DNA from: Oscillatoria sp. FACHB-1406
GTDB taxonomy: Bacteria > Cyanobacteriota > Cyanobacteriia > Cyanobacteriales > Spirulinaceae
Assembly: GCF_014698145.1 (NCBI RefSeq)
Contig: NZ_JACJSM010000023.1
Span: 1 to 64,000, forward strand
DNA length: 64,000 nt
Direction: 5' to 3'
In this document: positions 36,189 through 44,896 of the stretch, piece after piece
How the letters are laid out: each line of letters opens with the position of its first letter
Numbering within the stretch: the stretch's first letter is position 1
Translations under genes and position numbers: made by a program
The notes under the pieces: model-generated
The model's database searches: none
The model's input: only the letters and a program-made list of their open reading frames with translations
Told to the model about the DNA's origin: nothing

Positions 36189-36809
36189 TCAATCGGTTAC
36201 AGCGTTGAGCAAGACATCGGCAAGGCTCATGCCCTGCATCTGTTCGATGGTAACTGTGTCTACGATATCAAATTTAGCTCCTGCACTTTCGAGTTGGTCG
36301 TCTAGCGCTTTGAGGAATTGGGTGGCGAGTTTGTCGTTACCGACTTGCACCAGAGAAATTCCGAGTTCTTCATCGCGATCGATTTTGCGCGAAGCTTCGA
36401 CAATCAGACGCATCACGGATTTGCGATCGTTCGGTTCGCCGTCCGTGATAATCAGGATGGTTTCGCCGTTCAGTTTGGCTTCGCCTCTGGCTTTGCGCTC
36501 GAAGTAGTTTTCGAGCGCGTCGTAGAGAACGCTGGCGAGATCGGTTCGTCCCATCGGTTCGTGTTCGGCAAAAATTTGGCTGATTTTGTCGGAGGTGACG
36601 TTATCGTAGCGCTTGAAACTGCCGGAGAACAGATAAACCGTAATGCCGTCAGGATCGAATTCTTCGCATTTTTTGGCGAGGGCGAGAGTCGATTCTTGGA
36701 CTGCCAGCCAACGACTCGTGCCGCTGCGACTCGCTGGATAGGACATACTGCCACTTTTGTCAATAATGACGGTGTAGTCGCGCTCTTTAATGATTGAGTT
36801 GGGTTCCAT
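36189..36809 (-). CDS. VWA-domain protein
   Basis: About 206 residues from the ATG at 36809, with AGGAGG 12 bases upstream; an earlier ATG at 36884 would add 25 unconserved residues. The MIDAS metal site DKSGSMS lies near residue 16, with further MIDAS residues in GRTDLASVL and ITDGEPND. The protein is a bare von Willebrand A domain with no signal peptide, so it is cytosolic. In other bacteria such proteins join tellurium/stress or AAA-chaperone modules; no partner is adjacent here. Confidence 0.88.
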   Translation of the reverse strand: MEPNSIIKERDYTVIIDKSGSMSYPASRSGTSRWLAVQESTLALAKKCEEFDPDGITVYLFSGSFKRYDNVTSDKISQIFAEHEPMGRTDLASVLYDALENYFERKARGEAKLNGETILIITDGEPNDRKSVMRLIVEASRKIDRDEELGISLVQVGNDKLATQFLKALDDQLESAGAKFDIVDTVTIEQMQGMSLADVLLNAVTD

Positions 36810-37085
36810 GTTTAAGGCTAGCCTCCTGCGAAACAAGAATTTCAACGATGTTTTGTTCTGGGCGGGCAAGAGTAGAGCATTCATACTGCCCCGCGATCGC
36901 GTTCAAGTTTGAGTGTAGTCGCAGTTTCGGAGCGAGGGCGAAAATTTTCGATTTTTGCTAGAGTTGCGGCGAGAAGATTTAAAATATTCAGCGATCGGTT
37001 CTCTCCTTACCGCCCGTTCTCGGGTGCATTGTGTTGTGGAGCGAGCCGCCTTCTAAAAAACGGAGTTTATAACCCATTTTTCCTG

Positions 37086-38507
37086 ATGAACGCTCATCTC
37101 TTCGGACGTTTATTTTTTTCGCTGTGGTGGGTTAACCTCTTTCATTTTCGACCTTTTGCCGCCGGGAGCGATCGCTTTGCGCTCCTGGTTATAGCGTTAG
37201 TCGAGCGCAGCAGCGTGCGCCTCGATGTTGAGGTTAATCATCCCTTTTACAAAAGTTTTACCGGCGACGTTATCTATTATCAAGGTCACGCCTACAGCAA
37301 TTTTAACCCCGGTCTTTCTTTTATCGCTTCACCGGCTTGGTTTGTGGTTCATTTATTTTACCAACGCCTGCCAGAGTCTTCTTGGATTCGGGGAGAGGCA
37401 ATTCACTATCTTTTAGTTAATTTTGTCTCTTTTTTTTCGACTACTGCTTTCTTAAGCGCGCTTACGTCGTGGATGTTGGCGACTTGGACGTATCGAAAAA
37501 CCCAACAACAATGGCGGGGAGTTCTCGTTGGGATTCTCTACGGACTTGGGAGCATTGCTTTTTTCTTTTCAGCCCGCTTCAATCAAAATATCCCCCTCGC
37601 AGCCATTGCAACCTGCGTGTTTATTTTAATTTTCGACCCCAATTTTTTTTCGGGGCTTAATTCCCGCCGCCGTTTTGTCACTATTGGTTTTTTACTCGGA
37701 GCGGGTGCGATTATCGATGCTAACGCAATGCCTTTGTTAGGCGCAGTTTTCATCATCTTACTCTGGAAAAATCGCAAAACGCCGCTCGATTTAGCCTATG
37801 TTGCCCTCGGTGCTATTTTTCCGCTCTCGCTTCAACTTCTTTATCAGTACGTCGCTTTTGGCAGTCCTTTTTTATCGTCTTTAACGATTTTTGCCCGTCA
37901 GACTCCCCCTGTAGAAACGATGAATTCGAGCGCTGGGATATGGCAAAAGTTTCATCTCATGACGCTGGGTGAATATCTTTTTTCAGCAAAAGCAGGACTT
38001 TTTATTTATATGCCGTATGCGGGTTTATCGCTCTGGTATTTTCTGGTCAATTGGCACAACGATAAATATTTATCGATCTGGGAAAAGCGAGGAATTTTTA
38101 TCCTTTTTTGCTGTTATTTTGCCTTTATCTGTCTCCTGCCACCGCAGTATCTTTATCCTTTATTCGGGCCGCGCTACCTGCTCCCCATTATCCCTTTTAT
38201 CTGTTTGATTTTCGTGTTGTACTTCCGCAAGCAGGATGTACAATTAGGAATGATTCTGCTCGCGATCGCCTTTTTAATTAATATTGGTGGGACGCAGTTA
38301 GGGAATGATACGGGGAATGTGTTTCTGACGGTAGCAGTTTACGCGCTTAAAGGGCCTTGGTTGCCGATTTTGGATTGGTTGCAAAAAGAACTTCCGAAGG
38401 CAAGCGGTTACAGTCCGGAGTTTGTCAGTCCTTACGGATTGTTCGCGATTATGTTGCTCGGCTTGGTGGTTTTATGGTTGCCGTGTAAATTGAAAAGACG
38501 TTATTAG
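37086..38507 (+). CDS. Polytopic membrane protein, possible GT-C-like transferase
   Basis: About 473 residues from the ATG at 37086; upstream codons back to 36909 lack membrane-protein character. At least nine hydrophobic segments are seen, for example WWVNLFHFRPF, AIATCVFILIF, LGAVFIILLW and IPFICLIFVLYF. A periplasm-facing loop near the N-terminus (NHPFYKSFTGDVIYYQGHAYSNFNPG) resembles the acidic first loop of GT39-like GT-C enzymes, but no diagnostic motif is certain. The role could be glycan or lipid modification. It shares a hairpin terminator with the convergent CAP gene. Confidence 0.7.
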   Translation: MNAHLFGRLFFSLWWVNLFHFRPFAAGSDRFALLVIALVERSSVRLDVEVNHPFYKSFTGDVIYYQGHAYSNFNPGLSFIASPAWFVVHLFYQRLPESSWIRGEAIHYLLVNFVSFFSTTAFLSALTSWMLATWTYRKTQQQWRGVLVGILYGLGSIAFFFSARFNQNIPLAAIATCVFILIFDPNFFSGLNSRRRFVTIGFLLGAGAIIDANAMPLLGAVFIILLWKNRKTPLDLAYVALGAIFPLSLQLLYQYVAFGSPFLSSLTIFARQTPPVETMNSSAGIWQKFHLMTLGEYLFSAKAGLFIYMPYAGLSLWYFLVNWHNDKYLSIWEKRGIFILFCCYFAFICLLPPQYLYPLFGPRYLLPIIPFICLIFVLYFRKQDVQLGMILLAIAFLINIGGTQLGNDTGNVFLTVAVYALKGPWLPILDWLQKELPKASGYSPEFVSPYGLFAIMLLGLVVLWLPCKLKRRY

Positions 38508-38602
38508 AGAGCCGGTTAAGTAAGATGTTAACTCAACATCCATCGAACTCACGTTGCCTTGAATCAGGCGATCGAGAGCATCGAACTCACATTAACCAAC
38601 TT

Positions 38603-38632
38603 AAAACCCCGGTTTGAAGAAACTGGGGTTTT
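38603..38632. terminator. Bidirectional hairpin terminator
   Basis: AAAACCCCGGTTT and AAACTGGGGTTTT form a 13-bp stem (one G-T) around GAAG. It lies between the convergent membrane-protein and CAP genes and ends in T on one strand and A on the other. Confidence 0.75.
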
Positions 38633-38675
38633 GAAACACTACAGAATTAACCTTGCAGTTCTGGGTTGCTTACTC

Positions 38676-39443
38676 CTAATAGGGTTTCTCTCCGTTATAA
38701 TTTCCCGGCGGATTGTAGTTACAAACCCAAAACTCTTGGTTATTATTGCGTGCCATCGCGCATCCCACTTCAGTGGTCTTCCCCCAGACAACTTGGGTGT
38801 AGTGACCGCAAACTTTCTCCGGAGCGCAACTATTATTGGCATAGTTGTAGTCTAGGCTTTCATTGCCCCACAGATCGACAACGCGAGCGGGACTTAATTG
38901 TTGTTGTTCAGCAGAGGCAAGATTTTCGCCGTATTTATTGTTAGGGCGATGATAAGATTTACCTTCAGCTAACAGCTTATCCGCCCACTCTTGGGCATAA
39001 GCAGCTAACTCCGGAGACCAACGTAGAGGAGGAACGCCAACTTTCGCACGCCACTGATTGTGAGCAGAAACCATTTGGTCGATACCCGCTTGCGAAGAAA
39101 GGTCATAAACGTTGGTGGAAATGCCTGCATTTTGCGCTTCGGCAAGGGTACGAATGCGATCGCGCCCAACATCCTCTTCAGTGCTGTTATCTTCGAGATA
39201 AGTAATCGTGTAACTCTCTACTCCATCGCTACTCGAACTCCATCCCATCAAATTCGCTTCGCGCCATTTACCGTTTTGTAGCACGTAAACAGGTTTGCCA
39301 TCGAGGGGAATGGACTGGGCGATTAGGGTTGAGGGAGAAGATGAGACTGGTGCGGGGCGAACTGTTGCTGCATTCAACTGCGGCGCGCAAGTAGCCACAA
39401 CTACACTAGCAAAAAGTGCCTCAATTAATCCAATTTTTCGCAT
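38676..39443 (-). CDS. Secreted CAP-domain (SCP/PR-1) protein
   Basis: A 255-residue exported protein. A signal peptide (MRKIGLIEALFASVVVATCA) ends near LNAATV. A 70-residue SH3-like or linker region with GKPVYVLQNGKWREANLMG precedes the CAP domain, which shows HNQWRAKVGVPPLRWSPEL, the YGENLA tetrad Glu, CGHYTQVVW and the C-terminal WVCNYNPPGNY. CAP proteins bind lipids, and some are proteases; the task in cyanobacteria is unknown. The ATG at 39443 and the length agree with the family. Confidence 0.92.
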   Translation of the reverse strand: MRKIGLIEALFASVVVATCAPQLNAATVRPAPVSSSPSTLIAQSIPLDGKPVYVLQNGKWREANLMGWSSSSDGVESYTITYLEDNSTEEDVGRDRIRTLAEAQNAGISTNVYDLSSQAGIDQMVSAHNQWRAKVGVPPLRWSPELAAYAQEWADKLLAEGKSYHRPNNKYGENLASAEQQQLSPARVVDLWGNESLDYNYANNSCAPEKVCGHYTQVVWGKTTEVGCAMARNNNQEFWVCNYNPPGNYNGEKPY

Positions 39444-39612
39444 TATGTATAACTTCCCTGATTGATTCTTTAAGTGGGAACACAGCGTTTTTGTGCATCC
39501 CTAATTTATTATTAGACGAAACTGTCCGGCAATCTCTGAATTACCGATCGAGATCTAGATTTTCTGAAAGCTTGCTATTATTCCTAACGACTTGTATAGC
39601 CAGCCTAGTACC

Positions 39613-39685
39613 CTAGTAGGGTGGGCAGCGCCCACCAATCAATACTTTCAGTTTTTAGGACTGCTCGCGATCGGGCAAGTAGGTC
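39613..39685. repeat. Partial 72-base extra copy at the head of the 287-bp duplication
   Basis: Bases from TAGTAGGGTGGGCAGCGCCC to GGGCAAGTAGGTC repeat the first 72 bases of the following 287-bp unit with offset 72. GGGTGGGCAGCGCCCACC is itself a near-perfect palindrome, and a relative (GGTGGGCGCTGCCCACC) occurs inside the MITE at 49.8 kb. Confidence 0.85.
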
Positions 39686-40259
39686 TAGTAGGGTGGGCAG
39701 CGCCCACCCATCAATACTTTCAGTTTTTAGGACTGCTCGCGATCGGGCAAGTAGCGCTATATAAGGTAAATATTAAGCCCTGTAGCGCGGGCAAAGGTAG
39801 GCATTTAATTGACTCGTTTGCCAATGACTGATACTCGATCGCGACTGACAACTGTATTGCCGGACTGTAGAGACGTTGTATACAACGTCTCTACAGGTTG
39901 TTAAGGACATATTGTCTATCTTTCATCAGCAATAATATTGCATTGAATCAGCTTTTCCGTCATGTAATCGAGTAGTAGGGTGGGCAGCGCCCACCCATCA
40001 ATACTTTCAGTTTTTAGGACTGCTCGCGATCGGGCAAGTAGCGCTATATAAGGTAAATATTAAGCCCTGTAGCGCGGGCAAAGGTAGGCATTTAATTGAC
40101 TCGTTTGCCAATGACTGATACTCGATCGCGACTGACAACCGTATTGCCGGACTGTAGAGACGTTGTATACAACGTCTCTACAGGTTGTTAAGGACGTATT
40201 GTTTATCTTTCATCAGCAATAATATTGCATTGAATCAGCTTTTCCGTCATGTAATCGAG
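39686..40259. repeat. Exact tandem duplication of 287 bp overlapping the kinase 3' end
   Basis: Bases 39686-39972 and 39973-40259 are nearly identical at a constant offset of 287. Each unit contains the GGGCAGCGCCC palindrome, a GCTATATAAGGTAAATATTAA stretch, and a perfect 28-base palindrome centred on GTTGTATACAAC with arms GTAGAGAC and GTCTCTAC. The second unit ends with the last 19 codons of the kinase gene (stop at 40203-40205); the first unit carries a stranded copy of that tail. Few differences (for example CATATTGTCTAT versus CGTATTGTTTAT) indicate a recent event. Confidence 0.9.
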
Positions 40260-41648
40260 GTGTTTCCACCAAGTATAACCGCCGCTCCAACGTCTGAAAG
40301 GGAGGTGTCCGACGGGAGCGCGCAGACTGTAGTTAACAGATTTAAATTCACTGGGCGATTGATGGTTCGGCCAGCCGACGCGATCGCAAAATAAGTTATA
40401 TTGTCGCCCTACGCTTTGATAAATTTGTGCCTGCACTTTAAAGCCAAATCGCCCCTTACTCGCCTGTTCCCACAATAAATCGAGCATCTTGATTTCTGCA
40501 CAGGGGATGCGTTCGAGATCGTCGCTGCATAAATATTCGCTCGGGCGTTTCCCGGTTAGAGCGTATAAAATCCGTTGCGTTTCTTCATCCGCTTCTCGCC
40601 AGTGCTGGCGGCGCAAGTGCTGTTTAAGCGCGCTGTAGTCGCAGAGAATGGTTGCTTCAAGATCGCGGCTGGCGCGGGTTTGCGGTTTTTGGGAAGGGCT
40701 GAGTTCGGTGGTAATGAGATCGGGGTTGGGGGCGGGGGTGGGCGGAATCGAAGGGGGAGGGGCGACGGGGAAAACTCCGATTTCTCGCAAGACGGCGGCG
40801 GCGGAAGAACTGCGTTGTTTGAGCGAGGGTTGGACGAGGGCGTTAAGAATTTTGCTCAGTTGAGCGCTAATTTTGAGGTTGGGAGGGAGATGTTCGCGCC
40901 ACGTCCAGCGTTCTGCGATCGCATCATACAAGCGATCGGGTTCCACGCCGGTTAATAAGTGCAGGCAAGTTACGCCTAATGCGTATAAATCGCTGGCTGG
41001 GAGAACTTTTCCGTGCAGTTGTTCGGGGGCCATATATCCCGGCGTTCCGACTGTCGTTGCGCCGCCCATAAGCGCGGTATCGGTGAGAAGGCGCGATACG
41101 CCAAAGTCGATTAGGACAAATTTACTATCGCTGTAGCGCAGAATAATATTGCTGGGTTTGATGTCGCGGTGGATGATGTTGCGATCGCTCACAAATTGTA
41201 AAACGGGGAGCAAATCTTTGAGCAGTTTCCAAGTTTGGGCTTCAGGATTGCCGCTTTGCTGCCACATTGCAGGGCTGGGCATTTCGCCTTCGATGTACTC
41301 TTGTACGAGATAGAGTTGTTCGTCTTGCTCGAAGTGCGCCAAGAGTGTAGGAATTTGCGGATGCGTGCCGAGTTGTTGCAAGAGTGAGGCTTCTTGTTGA
41401 AACAGCGCGATCGCTTTTTTGCGGATACCGGGACTGGTTTGTTGGAGGTAAAGTTGTTTGATGACGCAGTGCGGCGAAGTGGGAAGATCGCGATCGCGTC
41501 CTAAAAAAGTCCGTCCGAACCCGCCTTGCGCCAGTGCTTTTCCCGCAAAGTAACGCTCTTTAAGAAACAGCGAAGAACCGCAAGCGCAACAAATGCGATC
41601 GCGATCGTTATTACCAGGGTTATTGCAGTTCGGATTGAGACAATACAC
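40203..41648 (-). CDS. Zinc-ribbon Ser/Thr protein kinase with C-terminal GUN4 domain
   Basis: A 481-residue Hanks-type kinase. A zinc ribbon uses C3, C8, C20/C21 and C24 (YCLNPNC, ICCACG). The kinase domain has the Gly loop AQGGFGRTF, Lys64 in CVIKQL, catalytic HRDIKPSN, DFGVSRLL and a GTPGYMAPEQL activation segment. After a Pro-rich linker, residues about 338-470 match GUN4: LKQHLRRQHWREADEETQRI, IPCAEIKMLDLLWEQASKGRFGF in part, and GHLPFRRW. GUN4 binds porphyrins and stimulates Mg-chelatase, so the kinase may sense tetrapyrroles; this is inferred. No membrane span is present. Its last codons lie in a tandem duplication. Confidence 0.9.
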   Translation of the reverse strand: MYCLNPNCNNPGNNDRDRICCACGSSLFLKERYFAGKALAQGGFGRTFLGRDRDLPTSPHCVIKQLYLQQTSPGIRKKAIALFQQEASLLQQLGTHPQIPTLLAHFEQDEQLYLVQEYIEGEMPSPAMWQQSGNPEAQTWKLLKDLLPVLQFVSDRNIIHRDIKPSNIILRYSDSKFVLIDFGVSRLLTDTALMGGATTVGTPGYMAPEQLHGKVLPASDLYALGVTCLHLLTGVEPDRLYDAIAERWTWREHLPPNLKISAQLSKILNALVQPSLKQRSSSAAAVLREIGVFPVAPPPSIPPTPAPNPDLITTELSPSQKPQTRASRDLEATILCDYSALKQHLRRQHWREADEETQRILYALTGKRPSEYLCSDDLERIPCAEIKMLDLLWEQASKGRFGFKVQAQIYQSVGRQYNLFCDRVGWPNHQSPSEFKSVNYSLRAPVGHLPFRRWSGGYTWWKHLDYMTEKLIQCNIIADER

Positions 41649-41785
41649 CGATTAATTGATAATGGATAGGGGATAATTGACAATGGGGAATTGCGATCGC
41701 TGAATAATAAATTGCCAACTGCCTTAAGATTTCGGACTAGACCGACTACCTTACAGCCGCACCCTCTACTGCCCATTATCAATTC

Positions 41786-43162
41786 TCAATTCTCGATTGT
41801 CAATTTTTCCCCGCGTATCGAAATATCTAGAAGTTCGATGGGATGTCGTAAAGGCATTATTACCCCTTTCTGCCGTAAGTGCTTGATAATTTGCAGCGAA
41901 CAGCCCGGATTAGAGGAGGCAATTAACTGCGCGCCCGTATTCAATAAATTGTCAACTTTCTGCTGTCCTAACTCTTCAGCGACATCGGGTTGCAGCATAT
42001 TATAAACCCCCGCACTGCCGCAACATAAGGCTGCATCTAAAGGTTCTTTTAATTTAACGCCCGGAATTTTTTGCAGCAATTGACGCGGTTGAACGCTAAT
42101 TTTTTGTCCGTGCAATAAATGACAAGCATCTTGATAGACAATTGTCAAGTTGTCGGGCGCGATCGCGTTAAGTTCTGCAACAAAACCGGCTTCCATCAAA
42201 AACTCCTGAATGTCCCGAACTTTAGCAACAAATTCCTTAGCTTTCTCTCGATATTCGGGGTCATCTTTCAAAATATGAGCGTACTCTTTGAGCGTATGAC
42301 CGCAACCGGCTGCATTGATAATTATAAAATCAACATCCGTTCCTGCAAAGCTATCAATCATTTGCCTTGCGAGAGTTTTTGCCTGTTCTTCTTGACCTTG
42401 GTGGGCGGGAAGGGCGGCGCAACAGCCTTGCGTTTTCGGAATGACAACTTCGCAACCATTCGCGGTCAAGACTCGTGCTGTTGCTTCGTTAATAGGCGAG
42501 AAAAACAAACGTTGAACGCAGCCCAAAATCATGCCAACTCGATAGCGTTTTTCGCCTTGTGCGGGGATAACATTGGGATAATTCGTGAAAATTTTATCGA
42601 GCTTAATTTCAGGTAAGATTGATTCCATCGCGGCTAAGCGCGGAAAGAAAGTTTTAAGAAGTCCCGTCGCGCGGATAATTTTTTGTAATCCCAGAACTTG
42701 ATAAAGCCAAAGGAAGATGGAAACCAAACGCAAACGTGCGGGGTAAGGAAAGAGATTAAAGATTAAAGTTCTAAGCAGTCGGTCGGGGAGACTTCGGGGT
42801 TGATTTCGTTCGACTTGAGGGCGCGTTGCAGCAATGAGTTTATCGTATTGAACGCCAGACGGACAAGTTGTAACGCAAGCCAAACATCCCAAACAAGAGT
42901 CAAAATGGGGCGCAGTTGCTTCGGAAAGGGAGGCTTCGCTTTTATTAATCGCATCCATGAGATAAATGCGTCCTCGCGGCGAGTCCATTTCTTTCCCGAT
43001 AACGCGGTAGCTCGGACAAGTTGAAAGACAAAAACCGCAGTGAACGCAGGCATCTATTAAGTCGGGCGATGGCGGATTTTTGGAATCGAAACCTCGCTCG
43101 TTTTGACTCGGGGGAAGTTCGACATTGGGCAGGTTTGTTAAAATTGGTTCTGAAGTTTGCAT
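41786..43162 (-). CDS. glcF: Glycolate oxidase iron-sulfur subunit
   Basis: A 458-residue protein with two 4Fe-4S motifs, CVHCGFCLSTCP and CLGCLACVTTCP, and two CCG domains (GCCAALPAHQG and ACHLLHGQ, CCGSAGVYN, SSNPGCSL). GlcF passes electrons from glycolate dehydrogenase GlcD/GlcE to the respiratory chain and is part of photorespiration. The neighbouring glcE gene is 35 bases upstream on the same strand. The catalytic GlcD subunit is not in this window and must be elsewhere. Ends typical for the family; confident. Confidence 0.94.
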   Translation of the reverse strand: MQTSEPILTNLPNVELPPSQNERGFDSKNPPSPDLIDACVHCGFCLSTCPSYRVIGKEMDSPRGRIYLMDAINKSEASLSEATAPHFDSCLGCLACVTTCPSGVQYDKLIAATRPQVERNQPRSLPDRLLRTLIFNLFPYPARLRLVSIFLWLYQVLGLQKIIRATGLLKTFFPRLAAMESILPEIKLDKIFTNYPNVIPAQGEKRYRVGMILGCVQRLFFSPINEATARVLTANGCEVVIPKTQGCCAALPAHQGQEEQAKTLARQMIDSFAGTDVDFIIINAAGCGHTLKEYAHILKDDPEYREKAKEFVAKVRDIQEFLMEAGFVAELNAIAPDNLTIVYQDACHLLHGQKISVQPRQLLQKIPGVKLKEPLDAALCCGSAGVYNMLQPDVAEELGQQKVDNLLNTGAQLIASSNPGCSLQIIKHLRQKGVIMPLRHPIELLDISIRGEKLTIEN

Positions 43163-43170
43163 GAAATTAG

Positions 43171-43197
43171 GAATTACGAATTACGAACTACGAATTA
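43171..43197. repeat. Heptamer repeat (GAATTAC type) between glcE and glcF
   Basis: Three GAATTACG-like units and a CGAACTA variant fill the 35 bases between the two genes, so the repeat lies inside a likely operon and may affect the ribosome site of glcF. Same family as the arrays at 1768, 2986, 12661 and 53049. Confidence 0.8.
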
Positions 43198-44517
43198 TTA
43201 ATATCGTCCCGGACTCAATATATTTTTGGGGTCAAATTGCTGTTTGATTTTGTTCATTAACGTTAAAGCATTGCCGGTATATCCCCAAGGTTCGATTTGT
43301 TGTTTGAGGCGAGCGGGTGCTTCGAGAATCGTCAGAAATCCTTGTTTTTCTTGACAGAGTTGGCGTAATTGTTTGAGGGCTGGTAGGGGATTTTCGCCTT
43401 CGAGTTGCAAGCGTCCCAAACCGACACCGAGATGAAGGGCAGTTAAGGAACGCTGCTCGGAAATGGAGTCGGCGCGATCGCAAAATTCCACAGCATCAGC
43501 AGGCGCTACCCCAATCTTACAAGTTACAGCGTCCGGCGAGGCAGGATTGCGAATCAGTTCTTGCAATCGCTCCCATAATGCAACCTCCTCCGCATCGCGA
43601 TAATTCTGAGCTTGCAAGCTGCATTGCTTGCCGATTGCTTCGAGTTGGGCGCACTGTTCTCGGACGCTTTCGGGAATACTTTGGAAGCGAGCGACAATAC
43701 TCAACCCTTCTTTCCAGCCCGAGGCGCGAGTTACCGCGCGAGACAGAACATCGGCTTGCACGGGCGCGAGGTTAGAGGCAATTAAAGTTTGGGCAACGCG
43801 GGCGATGTCGTCGCTATCTCCGCTTAAGACTAACGTGGCGGAATCGGGCGGGAGGGGGTAGGTGCGAAATGTCACTTGCGTGATGATGCCGAGACTGCCG
43901 TAGGAACCCGTAAAAAGCTTCATTAAGTCGTAACCGGCAACGTTTTTAACGACGCGCCCGCCCGCTTTAGCGATTTGTCCGTCAGCGCGGGCAAAACTCA
44001 GCCCTAAAATCGAGTCGCGCGCGCCGCCGTAGCGATGCCGCCAAGTGTCGGCTGTGGCGACTAAACCGCCAATGGTGGTGCTTTCCGGGGCGGTGGGATA
44101 GAGGGGGAGGAATTGACCGTGGCGGGCGAGGAGAGTTTGTAAGTCGGCGAGTTTGACTCCGGCTTCAACAGTGGCGGTGAGATCTCCGATCGCATATTCG
44201 ATAATGCGATCGAGGCGTTGGGTGCTGAGGGCGAGGGCAACGGGCTGGGTGAGGAGTCCGCCCCAGTTGAGTTTGCTGCCGCTACCGCAGGGCAGTACCG
44301 GCCATGCGTGGCGATCGCACTGTTGTAAGATCTCGCTCAAATCCTCCCTCGTAGCAGGCGAGACGAAATAGAGGGGAGGATCGGCTAACGTAGCGCTTTG
44401 GAGACGTTGTTGCCATTCCGATGCTAAAGCCGCCCGATCGGTCAGCTTAAAGTCCGGTCGTTCGAGGATCGTTGCAATTTTTTCGGGTTCCCAGTTTGAC
44501 TTTCTACTCGTTCTCAT
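43198..44517 (-). CDS. glcE: Glycolate oxidase FAD-binding subunit
   Basis: A 439-residue FAD_binding_4-type oxidoreductase. The FAD site segments are PVLPCGSGSKLNWGG and PESTTIGGLVATADTWRHRYG, with ARADGQIAKAGGRVVKNVAGYDLMKLFTGSYGSLGIIT seen in parts. The C-terminal end (FDPKNILSPGRY) is characteristic of the family. With GlcD and GlcF it oxidises glycolate to glyoxylate. A HIP1-rich ATG start region precedes it. It is probably the first gene of a glcE-glcF operon. Confidence 0.93.
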   Translation of the reverse strand: MRTSRKSNWEPEKIATILERPDFKLTDRAALASEWQQRLQSATLADPPLYFVSPATREDLSEILQQCDRHAWPVLPCGSGSKLNWGGLLTQPVALALSTQRLDRIIEYAIGDLTATVEAGVKLADLQTLLARHGQFLPLYPTAPESTTIGGLVATADTWRHRYGGARDSILGLSFARADGQIAKAGGRVVKNVAGYDLMKLFTGSYGSLGIITQVTFRTYPLPPDSATLVLSGDSDDIARVAQTLIASNLAPVQADVLSRAVTRASGWKEGLSIVARFQSIPESVREQCAQLEAIGKQCSLQAQNYRDAEEVALWERLQELIRNPASPDAVTCKIGVAPADAVEFCDRADSISEQRSLTALHLGVGLGRLQLEGENPLPALKQLRQLCQEKQGFLTILEAPARLKQQIEPWGYTGNALTLMNKIKQQFDPKNILSPGRY

Positions 44518-44896
44518 CTTGGATATTTAAAAACCAAATTGTTAGGATTGAAGCTCGAGTTTTTTTATCGATACAATAAAATCATCGCGCTAAAAAAAAG
44601 AATGACTTATTGTGAATTTTTACGGGTGCTATCGGGGGAACTCATTCTGTCTGCAAAGCGAGTCAATTTTAGCAGTCGATCGCAGTAGGCTTTGTTTATC
44701 CTACGTGAATTGCTTTGTTTTTGGCAATTTGTGAAAGTCCTTTATTCTGTTGCGATGCGGTCTGGATCGTCAATCATCTAGGTCTGCTCCAAGCCTTCAA
44801 ACTTTAATAAAACTTAGTCATAGTGAGTCACGTGGAGTGTCTCGAACCCCGTTCGAGCGTTTCCTTTAATGACCTCCCCACTATATTCCCGAGCGT
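44518..44896. other. Non-coding region between glcE and the GGDEF-EAL gene
   Basis: The 379 bases are moderately AT-rich. A TCGATACAATAAAATC stretch near 44567 could be a promoter for glcE on the minus strand, and TTAATAAAACTTAGTC near 44805 for the plus-strand gene. No gene, hairpin or repeat array stands out. Confidence 0.4.

Noticed and set aside
38559-38855. Plus-strand frame after the membrane protein gene
   Set aside because: It runs through the terminator hairpin and into the antisense of the CAP gene.
39880-40190. tRNA or structured RNA gene at the 28-base palindrome
   Set aside because: The perfect symmetry lacks a cloverleaf or CCA-type end and recurs in a MITE, so it is a dispersed palindrome.
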